Shown piece by piece: positions 13,901 through 27,617 of a DNA stretch of 64,000 bases (its first letter is position 1; each line of letters opens with the position of its first letter). The DNA is from Oscheius tipulae. Lineage: Eukaryota; Nematoda; Chromadorea; Rhabditida; Rhabditidae. The stretch covers positions 4,588,001 through 4,652,000 of the forward strand of contig JASJZH010000002.1 in NCBI GenBank assembly GCA_037178975.1. The letters run 5' to 3'. The notes below the pieces were generated by a model. It worked only from the letters and a program-made list of their open reading frames with translations, made no database searches and was not told the DNA's origin. Made by a program: the position numbers and the translations under genes.

Positions 13901-16900
13901 TGGCTGCTTTTAGGCTTGAATTAGGAAAGGGGCCCATTAGGTGGGATTTGAAAGGGCGTAGGTGGGTGTTGTTAATCTTTGAATACTACCCTCAAAACCT
14001 GCAGAAAACATGAAAATATTGGCTGGCAAAACAGGGCTCTGACATTGATTCGATTGACACAAAGCGCGTCAATCACCTCCCACTCTCCGTTTTGCAGCGG
14101 GAGGGAGGCAAATGACCTAAGGGTGGTCCAATACGAAGGTTTGAGTCCCCTCCTCACATCCTGAATTATGGACAGAATGACGCCTTTTGAGACGATGCTG
14201 ACGCAGTTTTTGACCAGAACTCAAGTTGTAGAGGCTGTCGTCAACACTTTCCCAGGAAAGAGAAAAAAGGCGGAGGTGGAAAATCCGGCAGAGTCGGAGA
14301 GAGACTCTCACTCTCCCTCACGTGGCGAGAAGGATTAGCCGCAGCTCAAACGGAAAACGCACCGGTAGGACACAGTAAGCGTTCTCTATATGAACTCAGG
14401 CTGCTAAACCGGGGGTCAGTGATTGCTAAGAGCACTATGGTTTTGAAAATACAAAGCTCACCCGACATGAATTCTTCGCACTGGCGACAGAAAGATAGCG
14501 AAATAAAATTGTACTCTCCTTCATACAAACTAACTTAAAGCAGCTTCGTCGTCAACTACTTTTATTTACGTGGCAATTACTAGCTAACAATATACTGTCG
14601 CTTCTGTCTCGTGGCCTCAGACAAACAAATAAGTAAACATTCAAACAGAGTTCGCCACAGAAGCTATCGCGCTTTAATAGAAATTGGATTAGCCATTGAC
14701 TTTCGCTACCCTTTCCCGAAAAAAAATCTCTTAAACGCATTTATCCGAAGCGTTCTAAGAGATTTGACCCTATAAAGCACCCATCTTGCTCAGTCTTATC
14801 AGCTTCTACACGTCCACTCTGGTAAGTTGAGCAGCTTGTTCAGATATCAAACTATAGACCGGAAAACTGATCTCACAGCGAGAAAGAAATGAAAAGAGTG
14901 CCATTAAAAGTAGTCGGAAACCCTTGTGTTTACCCTCGAGGGCAAAGAGGAAAACGAATATTAAAACTCGGAATGGAGGACGCGGGGGCGCGGGACGAAT
15001 AACTAGGTTGAAATGAGGCCCCCGTGGGCAAACACTCCTGCCAAATTTCCCCTTTCTCTCGTGCAAACGAACCTGTAGCAATAACTTCCGAATACGGGGA
15101 ATCCGTGAACAAATCCGGCGATGTGTAGAGTCTCAAATGGAACTTGTACAGTGCTCCCGGCTTCAATGGTCCGTTGCAGATGTCGTCACTTGGCTGCTCC
15201 GAACACGAATCCGATCCGACGCTCTAAAAACCTTTTCTCTTTGTCTGTCATCAGTAATTCATGTCCACGTGTGGGTGTCATTTCCGAGCCGCATCAGCTA
15301 CTTAGCTAGTGGGCCGATTCAGTCACCCGACGGCGTCATCATCTCACTTGCTTATTACCTTGTCAGTTGCTCACTGATCAGAGGGGGAGGACGACAACAA
15401 CAGAGGAAGAGCAGTCAAAATATTAGGTGGGTGGGGAGGGTAAAGTTGTGGTAACAAGGGGGAAGTGATAAACAGTGGTGATATATCTAGAAATGAGGAA
15501 CTGGAACAGGGACTGGGGGACTGTATTGAGTTCTTTAGCAAACCAGTAGTACTAGCATACCCTCACAGAGCTGTTCAAAGACCCACCTCGGAGAGAGTAG
15601 TCGGGGCTGAGAGCCGACTGGTGATGGGAAGGTCAAGAAGACGAGCTTTATAGGCTGGCCAAACGTCGAAGTGCTGGACCTGGGACCACGTCTGAACAAT
15701 TCGATTGTAAATGCAAGTGGGCGCTATTTGTGTTGTCTTCCTCTCTTTCCGGCGGAACGGTTGATTCATTTCCGCCCGTCGGCCTGCTCTTTTGCATACA
15801 GGAAAGACTCACGTAGGTTCTGTTTTCAGCTCGCATCCAAGTTTCGCTCACTTCACCCGTCTCGGTCACTTCTGTCACAATCAGAGCACAGCGGACAATT
15901 TTTCCGTGTTTCGGATCGAACATAGCTGAAGTGTATCGAATAGAGACAGAGTGCGGTCCGACGCTTTCAGGAATAGTGGTTGGAGCAACTGTTGGTCGAG
16001 GAGGAGCTTAAAATACCTCAATGTTTGACAAACTGAACCCCTTACCAAGCACTGGCATAGTGATCGTCAATGGTGTTGGAGATTCGCCTTGTCCAGCTTC
16101 GGTGACAGCACGGACCGTGAAATTGTAGCGTTGTCCTCCGACCAGACTGTCTACCAAGGTCTCCAAAGCGTGGTCCGATCGATCAGTGTTCAATCCGACC
16201 GAGACTGTCCAACTGGACTGCGTCTTGTCATCCAAAGGCTTCACTTCAGCCACGTAATGAGTCAAAACTCCATTGGGTAGAGCAGGTGGTAGCCATCCCA
16301 GTTGTACAGTGTATGGATTGAGAGCTCTTCCTGCGAAAGATTGAACAGGACCGGGACGATCCTGCTTGGTGCTGAAGCTGATCTGTCGCATGGTTCTGGT
16401 AGTTGGAGAGCAATCTGTCGAGCCAGCTCCACAAACGATTTGGGTGTTGACAGTGTATTTGTGGAAAGGACGAAGACCATTGAGTTGGATGGAAGGAAGA
16501 GGCTTGACCAACGGGAGTCTCTTGTCCAATACAGTCTGACTGTGCATGTCCAATACTCCGACTGACAGTTGGCATTCACTCAAAGGAGTCTCGTCCGAGA
16601 GCAACGAAAGAGTCAAGGTCGAGCTGGTTTGGGTCACTTCAGATAGAGAAACGTTGACAGGAGGAGCCGACATTCTCTTCATCTCATCCAAACGGTTCTC
16701 TGACACGATTCCACTTTTTGTAACAGTGTAGGCTTGAATCTTATAACATGCTCCTTTGGTCAAAGCTGAGACGACGACAGCATCCGGTTTAAGTGGAGTC
16801 GTCTCGAACTGTCTCTGTCTTTCCTTTGTCGAGAGGGCTGTGACTCTTAGTTGTAGGAGAGAGTCGCCTCCAACCAGTCGAGTCCAAAGATCCTTCACTC

Positions 16901-18935
16901 GACTGAGGAAAGTCTCACTTTGCGGCCAAAGCAGTTCCAGTCCTCCGCGTGCTTCTTGCAGAGTCAGACCGAAGGATTTCATGTCAAAGGCTGGAGTCAG
17001 AACCACGGTTCTCGTTAATTTCCTGCTGGAAGTCGTGCGCGAAAATGTCCACACGGAAACTTCAAATCTTTCTCCAGGCGGCAGTTCCAAGAGCAGATAG
17101 CAGACATTGTTTCCGTTCCTTAGATCCACGACCGATTCAGCTTCAATCTTTTGGAGAGACTCTCCCACAGCCGTCACTTTGCACCTTTCGTACTTTGATC
17201 CGAGCGGCAAGTCGACGTTGATTCGGTACTTTCCCTTATTGAGGTCAGGTAGAACTTGGAAGTCAGATGGTGCCAATGGACGGAGAGCATGTTTGATCAC
17301 TTTGGTCTCTCCTTCACTATTACCTTTGACCGGGGTGATGGAGAAAGAAGCTTCCAGACCGGGAGTCACTCCTTCACAGAGATGGGTGGGAGAATCCGTG
17401 GCATTCACCTGAAATGAATTAGTACTAATCTTTATATTCTCATATCCACGTGTTTATAAAGGTCTAACGAACTCACGGTTTTCTGCTTGTTCTCATCCCC
17501 ATAATTGATCATGTAGGCATCCACTCCGCCGTCTCCGGATTCCCAATACAGATCCACACAAGATCCATTCTCCGTGACTCTCAGTTTCGAGACAGACAAA
17601 GGCTCTAAGTGGAGTTCATTGTATGAACAGGAAAGTCTACTCACTTGTACTGACGACAGAACTCCACGGCTTGCTCCTTCTCCCGTTTCGAACCGCCGTT
17701 ACTCGGACAGCATACTCTCTGCCCGGATTCAGATTTCCCAGGTAAACTTCAAGCTGTCGCTGTTCCGGAATGTCTAGGACTTCCAGTATGGGAAACTTCT
17801 TCTCGGGATCTATTTGCCGGTATTCGATGAGGAATGAGTCCTGAACTCGTGTGATTAGGAGATCTCAAAAAGAAAAATACCTGAACAGACTTGTTCTCCT
17901 TATTCGTCAACAGAGTTATATTGTTCGTGCCGGCATTTATTTCCTCTTTCAGAAAAGTTGGAGCCACAGGTTCCATACCGACTGTCTCTTCTTTGATTAA
18001 CTCCCGTTTGCCTTCCTTTTGTCCCCAGACAGCAACGCTGTACTTATGACCAGCGTGCAAATCATCCACCCACAACTTGGCATGATCACTGGCAGTCAGT
18101 GTCCTTTCCGCATCGCGAAGAATCGAATCACTTCAAGTGGGTTAATGTGAGGGAGAGGGGGAAAAAGACTTACATTCCCTCCGTCACATCGTCGACTTTT
18201 GCCTCGAAGGAAGTGTAGAGAGGATGTTTCAGTGGCAGTTCTACTAAGAGGCGAGTCGAGGGGAAGAGAGGGTCGCGTCGGATCGTGAAGGGCTGAACAT
18301 ACACTTTACCGAGATAAAAGGGAAATGATGTATAGCTAAGATGAAGAACAGTTCAGTCCCATCCAAAGAGTGTTTTTGATTGAAGCCTTTAAATTGTTTT
18401 ATCAAACAGATTCTTCCTAATAGACACATCAATTAGAGACAGTTGCTCATGGAAAACCTTGTCCAGCTGCCTTTCTCTTCGAGGGTAGATTGTTTTGGAT
18501 TACCACTGGACAGATCTGACTGGGAGCAGCGTTCTTCTCCGAGTTACCCTCAGACTTGCGAGACTTTGAACACGTTGCCAGGAACACATAGACCGACCTA
18601 ACTACATAGAGAAACAACAACTTTCAATGGGATTGTTCGAAAAGTGAAACTCACCCTGGTGGGAGAGTCGGGATTCGGGTCGGCATCTGAAAATAGAAAA
18701 ACTGTTTCGAAGGTCCCTTGTTCTAATTGCAAACAATGCTCGCGTGCTGCTCCTCCGGACCCGGAGAGGGTCTGTTTGCGCCGCGGACAAAGAAGGCTCA
18801 AAAAAGTCGAATCACACGCACTTCAGCCCCAAAAAGCCACCTAATTCCTTGAAGAAAAAAGTAGCGAAACGAACCTTGTGCGAAGCCGAAGAATGGTGAA
18901 AAAGCGGCGAGTAGTAGGAGCCAAATAGACGACAT
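10984..18935 (-). CDS. dep-1: Receptor tyrosine phosphatase, R3/DEP-1 type
   Basis: This type of enzyme removes phosphate from tyrosines of receptor kinases and junction proteins at the plasma membrane. The start [20 protein letters not shown] (18933-18935) is a signal peptide. The ectodomain (about 15.1-18.3 kb) contains FN3-like repeats, for example [29 protein letters not shown] and [15 protein letters not shown]. The pre-membrane [16 protein letters not shown] motif follows. One transmembrane exon (13404-13527) reads [22 protein letters not shown] single PTP domain shows [22 protein letters not shown], the WPD loop, and [11 protein letters not shown] with catalytic Cys at 11352-11354. The tail ends [15 protein letters not shown]. 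One catalytic domain with FN3 repeats matches class R3, for which C. elegans has DEP-1. Exons between 18.45 and 18.69 kb could not be joined cleanly, so the far N-terminus is uncertain. Confidence 0.88.
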
Positions 18936-21900
18936 CAGATGCGCATGACTTCTGAAAACAGCCCTGACTCAAAAAGAGGAAATTGACCATAGAGAATTGT
19001 GTACAAACAGGGGGAGAGAGGCAACCGGACGACAATTGGAACGGAAAATGGACGAATGAATCAGCGGCTGTAACACTGAGAGAGATGAAAAATGAAGATT
19101 GAGGAGAGGGGATGAGTCAGAAAAAAACTTTTTTAAAGAGACGGAGAGAGAGAGACTGGTCAAGAGTCGAGTGTATTCCAATAGGTTACTCAAACAGCCT
19201 CTCTCTCTTACTTTTTGTATGAGGAAAAAAGAAGGAAGCTTTAGAGAGCAGCTGACTGTTTTGGAACAGAGACGCTGTCAACGGAAATAGGATGATTATA
19301 GTGTCTTGAGAAGCTTGTGGCACTGTCCAGTATCCCGAAGAAAACGTAGTAGGCTCTGAGACAGGATCCTCTCGAAAAAGGAACGCCAAACTAAAGTGAA
19401 TTTCCTCACTAGTGAGAGCTCACTCCCTTTGTCAGGGAAGGAAACGGCTAATCGATGATAAGTCAGTTTTCTTATTGAAAACATCATCTACTACTAAAGC
19501 GCAATGGTGTCCGTCTGTCTATGCGTCACCACGAGAAAAAAGCTGGCATGGCATGAATTAAGTAGACAAGTTAGTTTTGTGGGAAACCTGGGAGCTTTCT
19601 GGTAGTAACTTGAAAATCAAGAGAGAGAAAACACTTAGGGAAAAAGTGAGAAAAGAACCTCTGAACCGTGACAAGGTCGTGTGAGGGGAAAGCAAGTGGG
19701 CCGGTTTGGGAAGCTGAGCAAAACGCAAAGATTATCTCTGACTTCTTTCCTCACCAGCTGAGGGATGGAAAAAAAGCTGGGCAGAGTGGAACAACGTATC
19801 GGCTGGTTAGTAAGAAGTCGGAACCCAGCGAGGGTGTACTAGTAACAGATTGTATGTTTCATTTCAATCAAAGAGCGAACAAAGGAAATATAGTGAGAAA
19901 CGATCGGTGATTGTATAATCGGTCAGAGTGAAGGGTCCTGTGTGGTAATGACTCAGATAGAGTGAGTGCAAACACGACTCTCGAGCAGCGGTCACAATTA
20001 GAGCTACAAGCTTTGCTCTCTTCGCAAATTGACGCCCAAAACTAGGGGTCCAGGTTGGTGAAAGCATCCATGGCGTAATTCGACCGGTCCATAAGTGCGA
20101 GATTCGGCTTGTTGGCTAGTCAAAAAGTAGCGGCTGGAACAGTTTTGGGAAGACGGGTAAGACGAAATGCGGTCGCGTCGATTGACGCCCCGATAGGAAG
20201 GTTTCTACACACAGAGATCCGACCGGAATGTGCCGGGGCGGGAAAACGACAAATGACCGGCACATGCATGGTCAATGATTAATCGCATGGACACGCGCCA
20301 ACTGTTTTTATCTGCGGATCACATCTACATCCACAAATAGAGTCAGAATTTTGATGGTATCTGTTAGTAATTGTTGTCAACTTTAGCCACTATGGTTTAC
20401 TTCGACAAAGACCTGTCAACAGTTTTAATGGAAAGCAGATAATACGGATGAGTAACTTCAAACTATGTTATTAAAGAAATGGCAGGAGCAATTGCTGGTA
20501 GAAGAGCTTCGGTTTTAAGGGACAGCCGTCAGTTTCAAAGAATCTCTTGAAAGGTTCCATATTGAAAGAAAGGCTAATTGGAAGTGAAAGTTTTGTAGTG
20601 TTTCAATTGGGACGCTCTAACAATGGAACATATGTCAAACTGCTAAAAAGATGAAAAAAAACAGGTGAGATGGCCAACCAGAGAGAGATTAGACTGTCTC
20701 TCTTACTGAGGGTTGGCTAGATGCCAGCCGATGTCCTTGAAGAGTGGTCCCCACTGTCGGCACGGCGGATCGATAATTGGATAGTTAGTCTGTCCTTTGG
20801 ACTAAAGTCAAAGTGGTTCAGAGAGCGAGAAGAGGCTAATACGACTCTTTTTTCTTGGACTTGGCCGAGGCGCGGCGGCCCAGACAATACCGGCCAACAC
20901 TAGCCCTCTCGTGTACGACAAACAAACACTATCAACAACGGAGCCCTGGGACTTATTCGATCGATCGATGGCGATTCAAGCTTGAGGTTGAATTTTGTTA
21001 TCACAGGTGTGAGATTTATTGGGGTCACTCAGGTCACACAAGATTAGAGGCCGCTATTGAGTAATCAACGGAGAGGACGGGAAAGGTGAGATATGAAATT
21101 TTTACTAGCTTGACTAGATAAAAGGAATAGTCGATTAACTACAGCGAACTTGGAGAATATCTAACAAAACGAATCTGAGTTCCGCCTTTCGGTCACAGTA
21201 AGGAGTGGACCAGAGAAGGGGTCACTATTCCACGGAGTTCAAAAGGGCAGAGAGTTTATAGACATCTGACCTCTGATTCTGAGCATAGTTCACAAATGAA
21301 ACGCTCAACAAAAAGTTTAGAAGATTGGGAAGAGAAGCAAGGTGTGAAAGAACATGGTTATGGAGAACGATGCCAGTAGAGCTTCAAGAAACTCTAAGAA
21401 AGTGGAAAGCCTGGGAGCGGTGGCTCGTAAGTCAGATCGAGCGGCGATCGATGTCCGAAGCAAAAAGAGGAGGCAAAGGAGAACTGGTTCCGTCACCGCA
21501 GAAAGAAGAGCCAGCCGGTAGCGCCGATGCTGCTGATCGGCAAAGAGCCTGTGCCGAGGCTCGTAATCGGATTCCGTCTACAGTTTCAGAAAAGCCGCGA
21601 AAAGCCAAGAACGCGTTTGGGGAGGAGGCGACAAGTGTTATTGTTTAGATCTTTCTCTCTCGGAAAGGGGTCAAGAAGAATAAACATATGCGGATCTCTG
21701 GCGACCAGAAGAGACCAATTTGTATGCAAAAATGAACTGGTGCCAGAAGAAACGAAAGTGGATAATTTATCATTCGGAGAAAACGAGAAGAATGAGGCAG
21801 TCGCACTCTAATTCTCGCGGAAAAATGGGTCGCCTAATTCCGTCAGTCCAGTCTTTCTTATCAATGAGTAACGTGAGTATAGCTGCGGCTTCCGTAAGGG

Positions 21901-22222
21901 CTATAATCCCGAGGCACACAGAGACGACGACGCACACCGTATGCTAATTCCTTTCCCAGAGACTGTCCTTCGTCGGTTAATTGACTACGAGACGTCGCGC
22001 AAATTTGGGCAGAGTCCGGTAAGGAAGCGGCCTCTCGCAATAAGAGTCTGACCTGTGCATAATGAAGGACTGTTCGATGGGCGCCTTAGAACAATGACGG
22101 CTGACCTTTGCCGAGCCATGCCTTTTCAAAACAATTTTCATGATCAAAGAAACAATAAGAGATAACAGAACAAAAAGGATCTCCTTGAGATCCATAACAC
22201 GAACAAATTTAACCGTCTCTGT
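18936..22222. promoter_or_regulatory. Long non-coding stretch upstream of the receptor phosphatase
   Basis: No convincing gene is seen in these 3.3 kb, the largest gap between recognised genes within the main gene cluster. It is rich in short GA and CT runs (e.g. GAGAGAGAGAGAC near 19143) and has a CGATCGATCGATGG stretch near 20960. Open stretches such as 21325-21648 are charged but show no domain or splice-supported extension. It probably holds the phosphatase promoter and enhancers together with the RRP12 3' UTR. Confidence 0.4.
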
Positions 22223-25200
22223 CTACATTTTGGCTTTTCCTTTTCCACTCTTCCTTTTGGCCTTGAGGATCTTGCGCATGTCATCTTTGGAGCCTTTTTG
22301 ACGGAGAGGGACGTAGGCGTAAGGCAGCATCTTTTTTCCGTGAGCCGACGTCTTTGTCTTGCCGCCTTCCTTCTTGCCCTCTTTGTGCAAATCGCGATGA
22401 ATTCCTTTGCCTCCTGGTCTCCAATTCGAGGCAGTGGATACAGTCGAACGAGCTCCTGCCTGGAATACATATTTTCAAGAAAACTGAGGGAATGAAAGTA
22501 CCTTCGAAACGGCTTCCTCCTCGTCACTATCAGCATAAATGGAATCAGCATCGCTGTCTTCCTTCTTCTGCTTCGACGGCTTAGGTGCTTCGTCGTCGTC
22601 CAAAACGTCGCGATTCTTTCTCTTTCTGCCCTTTTCCTCGTCTAAAAAACTGTCATTTAGCAAAGAGCAAAAGAGAACACCAACCATCGTCTAGAATGAC
22701 AATCTTTCCGTCCTTCGTAAACTTGAATCCAGTATCTTTCTTCTTCTCCAAAGCTTTGGCTCTTCTTCTAGCCAAAAGAGCAGGATCAGTGGTAGTTAGC
22801 TTGTTGATCATGTTGGCGCGGTCCAGAAGATCCGTGGTCTCTCCTTCATCGTCCTCTTTCAGCCAGACACTTCCAACGCGACTTCTCTTCTCCACCTCGG
22901 CCTCGCTATCATCATTTTCCTCATCACTATCCTCCAACAGCTCCAGAATCGTGTCAGCTCCGGCAGTTTTTGAACTGACACGAGATATACCACTAGTTCT
23001 TTCTGAACTTCAATTTTTAACAGAATAAAAGTATTAGTACCGTCATCACTTTCAGCCTCCATCATCTCGCCGCTTTCTTTAGATGCCTTCCTCCTCCGGG
23101 CCTTCTCAATATTGCGCATCTGTTTGACCCATTCCGGCTTGGTAGTGTACTTCAGCAACACGTCGATTCCAAACTTCTCGACGAGGACTTCCAGCAGGAG
23201 GCGGTTAGCTTTTCTGATCTAAATTGATAAGGGTTATTTGAACGATTAAAACGGGTACCTTGTTAGTGAGATCGGCAGTCAGCTGTCCCTCGAAGACGGA
23301 GTTGAGAATGAGCTCTCTGTACTGGTGAACAGCAAATTCGGGCATCTTCTGGACGAGGACTCTGACAAGTCTGATGGCCAGAATACGGACTGGAGCACGG
23401 CTGTCCGAAATCCACGTACACGCTTGCGAAACGATCCGGGAAGTGTGAGCAGCATTCAGCACTCTCATCTGCTTCTGTGCGATGATATTCAGCGCGACGA
23501 GAGTTGATCTAGCGGCCGTCAAGGAGATTTCGCTAGTTTTGTCCGTCACAGAAGCCGTCAACTCGTAGATTCTGCTCAAAATCGGGGCCAGAACTGTAGA
23601 GGGGTGAGCCTCAGTCTCGGCTCCCACTTCAATCAGTCGACAGCACAGCCCTTGAAGGAATTTGCTGGCCGCCGAGCGAGTATGGGTGCTGTTCGACTAA
23701 ATTTGAAGATGCACTAAGTATTAAAAAAATGGGTACCTTGTCCAATGAGAGGATAACAAAGTCGAGAATCTTTCCGGTAAAGGCAGCGATCTCGTCTAGA
23801 TTCGTGCACTGTTCTTCCAAAAGAGATAGACATCCCAGGATTGACGCACGGGTCGAAGGGAAAACAAGCTCGTAGGGACGGAATACGGCCGCTTCGATGT
23901 CTTCCTCGCGCGAAGAGAACACATTTTCCAGCTCTGACGACGATCTGGAACGTTTCTATCAGGCAAAAAAGCAAACAAATGTACCGTCTAGAGAGAATCT
24001 CTTCCAAGATCCTGTAGGACTTCTTTTGCAGCGTATGAGACGTAGAAATGAACCAGGGATTGATAGCAGTCATGATTTTGCCAATAGATGTAGCTCCCGC
24101 ATTTCGCGCCAGCGCGCAAAGAATATCCAAAATTCGCGCCTGTTTATCCTCAGCTGTAGCTCCGGTGCCAGTTTCCGACGACTTGCTCAATGCCGAGTCC
24201 ACGAATCGGTCGATTAGATCTTCCGGCGTCAAGTCAACATAAACTCGAACAGTCTCCAGGATGGCTAGACGCACGCCTTTGTCATCGTAGTCGCCATCAA
24301 CAGTCATTGCCGTATACAGATTGAACAACAGCGGCATAAAGTTCTTGGCGTAACGTGAGACGACTTCCACTCGTTCTCCAGGCGAATCCGGCTGCTGAGC
24401 AAACTTAACAACACGACGAATGGCGGTCAAGACAGTAAGACGGAGATCTTTCCGCTCGTTCAATGCAGCTCCAAGAACTGGGGCCAGTTCTGGGAAGGTC
24501 TTCTCGAGGTCGGAGGGAGATTCGCAGAAAGAGGGCAACAGTTCCCAAAGCTGATATTGGACCGTGTTGTAGAGTCTCTGAGGAAGCAGTTCCAACGAGG
24601 GCAAACGTCTGAATTGGGTATAAACACGAGGCATAAGAGTGACCAACTTGTAAATCTTAATGGCGAGAGGAAGGAACACCGATGTGAAGAGCGAAAGAGG
24701 TGCATTGGAGAGGTTGACACGAAGAATGGGAATGAGCCATGACCGCGGAAATTCGGTCGAGAGAACGGCAGCATCGGCATCGATGCCCAGAGGAAGAATG
24801 TTCAGAACGGCGGGGGCTCCAACGTGACGGACAGCAGAGCCGATTGTCTAGAAGGATGTCTTCAATTCGAAAGAGACAGACTTACAAAATCGAGTTCCTG
24901 TTTACAGAAACACTCGTCACTTTGACGGAGCTGTGAGAGGGATTGAATTGCTTTGGAGAACTCCGGTCCAACAATTCCTTCCCCGGCAATCTCGAACAGA
25001 CGCATTTCCGTCCTCAGAATAAATTTCCAGATGAGCGCTGATCGGAGTGTGAGAGATCCATCGAGCAGGGACAACAAACGACGAGCCTGCTCTTCGTTAT
25101 CCTGGATACATCGTTCGATCAATCTCGAAAAAACCTAAATACACATTTAGAAAAGGAACAACTTATACTACCTGATAAGTAACCTGAGCGATCTGTTCAC

Positions 25201-26751
25201 TAGCCGACTCAAAAACCCTGACGAAGAGTTCGAGAGTGGGCATGAGGAGCTCGTATCCTTTGCTGGGATCCTTGGCAGTCAGACAGATGTGTGCTTCGGA
25301 AAGAGCCTGCATCCAGTAGGCACAGACGGTCACTTCTCCGGCCGAAGGAGCCAGCTGACGAAGGGCCGAGATGAGAAGAGCGTTCGTTTCTACAGTCAAG
25401 GCTGCATCACAGGGCTGACGCTGCAGAGCACGATGAAGGCACTGCAGAGCCGAACATTTGACCATTGAATCGGCAATGTTAAAAGTCTTGAGAATGGATT
25501 CGGCCAGATTCTTGAAGAGATTTGTTGGCATCTTGTGCATGATCCCTTCAAGAAGACAAAGGAAACGAACAGCGGTCATAGCACCGTTTTTGGCAGCTGA
25601 ATAGAGAAATTTCAGAATTTCACTATAAACCAAAACCTAGAGCAGTCTCCAGATGCTGATGGATGTACTGGCCGACGACGGCTGAAGCAGCATGTAGACC
25701 GTTGTCCATGGCCGTGATTGGGTCGGTTAGAATGGCTCTCACGACTCGACGAGACATCGTACGGACCCAGGGCTTCTCATGAGTGCAGAGAGCAGCCACA
25801 GAGACGACGACGTTTCTCGTCGTGGCAGACTGCCAAATGGAGGGTGGCTGGGCCCGAAGGACTACGCCGAGAACGGAAATAAGACTCTTCAAAACTGCCC
25901 CATCCGAATTGCCATTATGTTCGAGCAGTTTTGTGTATAGGACCTTCAACAACGAGTTAAAGACAAGACTTAAGAGTTGTTACCTGAGTAAGCTTGGTAA
26001 ACTGGGCCTGGAGGACTTCTTTAGAAATTTTCTTGACTATGAGATTCAGCAGATACGCTGTGGCGGCAGTTCTCGATGGATCTTCAATCGGTGAGCCTTC
26101 CAGAGTAGTTAGCAAGGCACCAAAGTACTCATTATCCGTTTCATTTCCTGAAAACAAGAAGTTCGCGGCTAGAACACGGAAAATACCGTTTCTTTCCTTG
26201 ATAAGCTCTGCAACAGCGGCGAGAACCGAGACTACCTCCGTTTGCATGGAGGACCCAGACCTAAACAAGATTTACTTGTTGTCTTGGCTCGGTTTTACCA
26301 CTACGAAGGAAAAAAAAAAGAGGAAAAGGACTCACTTCCATTCGCGATGAACAGCATCGAAGGCCGGATTCGTGCAGGAGGTGAACTGTGACAGACGGGA
26401 AAGCCCTCCTTCCGATACCATACTCTTGTTAGAAGAGAAATCTTTGCCCAGTTTTAAGGCGTCCTGCAAATAAAGTTAGCAAAATTCAACGAAATGAACA
26501 AACTAGTGAAATGTCGTTGATGGCAGAGTCAGGACCGACGTCGGGACGATCGTCGACGGCTACCATTTGATTTCCTATAAGAGCAGCATTTCTGGCTGCT
26601 GAGGCAGCTGCCCGGTACTTGTTTTTCTCAGGATTACTCTCACACCTGAGATCTCGAAGTTGCAAAGCATGTGAAAAAACGCTCACGTCATTCCTTTGGC
26701 CACTCTGACGGCTCCTTTGTGACGAATGCGTGTTCTGTATTTACCTGCCAT
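22223..26751 (-). CDS. rrp-12: RRP12-like HEAT-repeat ribosome export factor
   Basis: RRP12 is a nucleolar HEAT-repeat protein needed for pre-ribosome maturation and nuclear export. The start MAGKYRTRIRHKGAVRVAKGM is at 26749-26751. Conserved stretches include SVLAAVAELIKE, TAATAYLLNLIVKK, YNTVQYQLWELLPSFCESPSDL, RYAKNFMPLLFNLY, ILDILCALARNAG, LQKKSYRILEEIL and FEGQLTADLTNK. The C-terminus carries acidic segments, then GFKFTKDGKIVI, RPGGKGIHRDLHKEGKKEGG and LPYAYVPLRQKGSKDDMRKI, the family's end. More than ten short introns split the gene, and their joins were read through conservation rather than checked one by one. It is divergently arranged with the caspase gene. Confidence 0.92.
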
Positions 26752-27617
26752 TTTCGCAGGGCTAAAAATAAACGATTTTGCGAAAAAAAATATAAAGAAA
26801 CACATGAAAACGAAGTTTATATTATCTTTACAGGCTGTATATGGTTCCTACTACTCAAAAAATCGATTTTTAGCTCCTTGCGGCGCCGAAATAAGTAAAA
26901 GCAATGTTAAACTATGGAAAACTACGAGGAGTTGGCCTGAGAAATTTTAGGATTTTGCCGAATATTACGAAGAGTGGTCGACGGAGCGCGTTTACTTCTG
27001 TAGCACTTCAGGAATCTGCGCGCCAGTTCAAATAGCGGCTTCTCAAAAATTTCGAACACCGAACAATCTACAACCTCTTACTTCCTTCTTTCGCAAAAAG
27101 ACGGATTTTATCCCGAAAATTGATACTTTTGAAATTGATTCGTAGAAGCTACACTAAAAAAAGAGAGAGGCCAATCTCGTTCAGGAGATTGGACAATCAA
27201 CCGATTTTGCATACCCGTCTTTTTCCCATTCTTTCTCACAGTTATTGAGAAATAGGTTTTAAACGAATGTTCAATCAACTAAGCTTCTATGCGTGAGAAA
27301 CACAACCAGACAAGGAACTCCCAAGTTCCCACGCGTCCGACTGTCCCAAAATTAGAAAACCAGTTCTTAGACGGGCATTTGCCTGGAAATTTTCCTCATC
27401 CAAGTGTTTATGCGCCATTTGGCCGTATATACAGACCGTTGTGCGCGCCCCTTCATCGTTGTATAATTGCGTGGAGCTAGACAAAGGCCTTGTCACCTGC
27501 CCGGCCCATTTACTGCCGATCCGTTTCGACCTTGAGGCTCTCTCCTTCTTGGCTCTTTCCACACATCAAGATTGATGTTCCAGACCCGTTTGTGTTTGAG
27601 TAGAGCCGGTCGAGACC
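26752..27617. promoter_or_regulatory. Divergent promoter region of RRP12 and the caspase
   Basis: This spacer of 866 bp separates head-to-head genes. No coding exon was accepted. The right part is rich in pyrimidines and includes a cluster of CGACC/GGTCG words around 27607-27628, next to the caspase ATG. Confidence 0.35.

Noticed and set aside
13972-14528. Short open frames on both strands in the receptor phosphatase introns
   Set aside because: They fall in long introns, lack domains, and contradict the frame of the flanking exons.
21325-21648. 107-codon plus-strand frame (MGREARCERTWLW...) in the long spacer
   Set aside because: Charged, no domain, no splice-supported extension; the region is GA-rich, which reduces stop codons.
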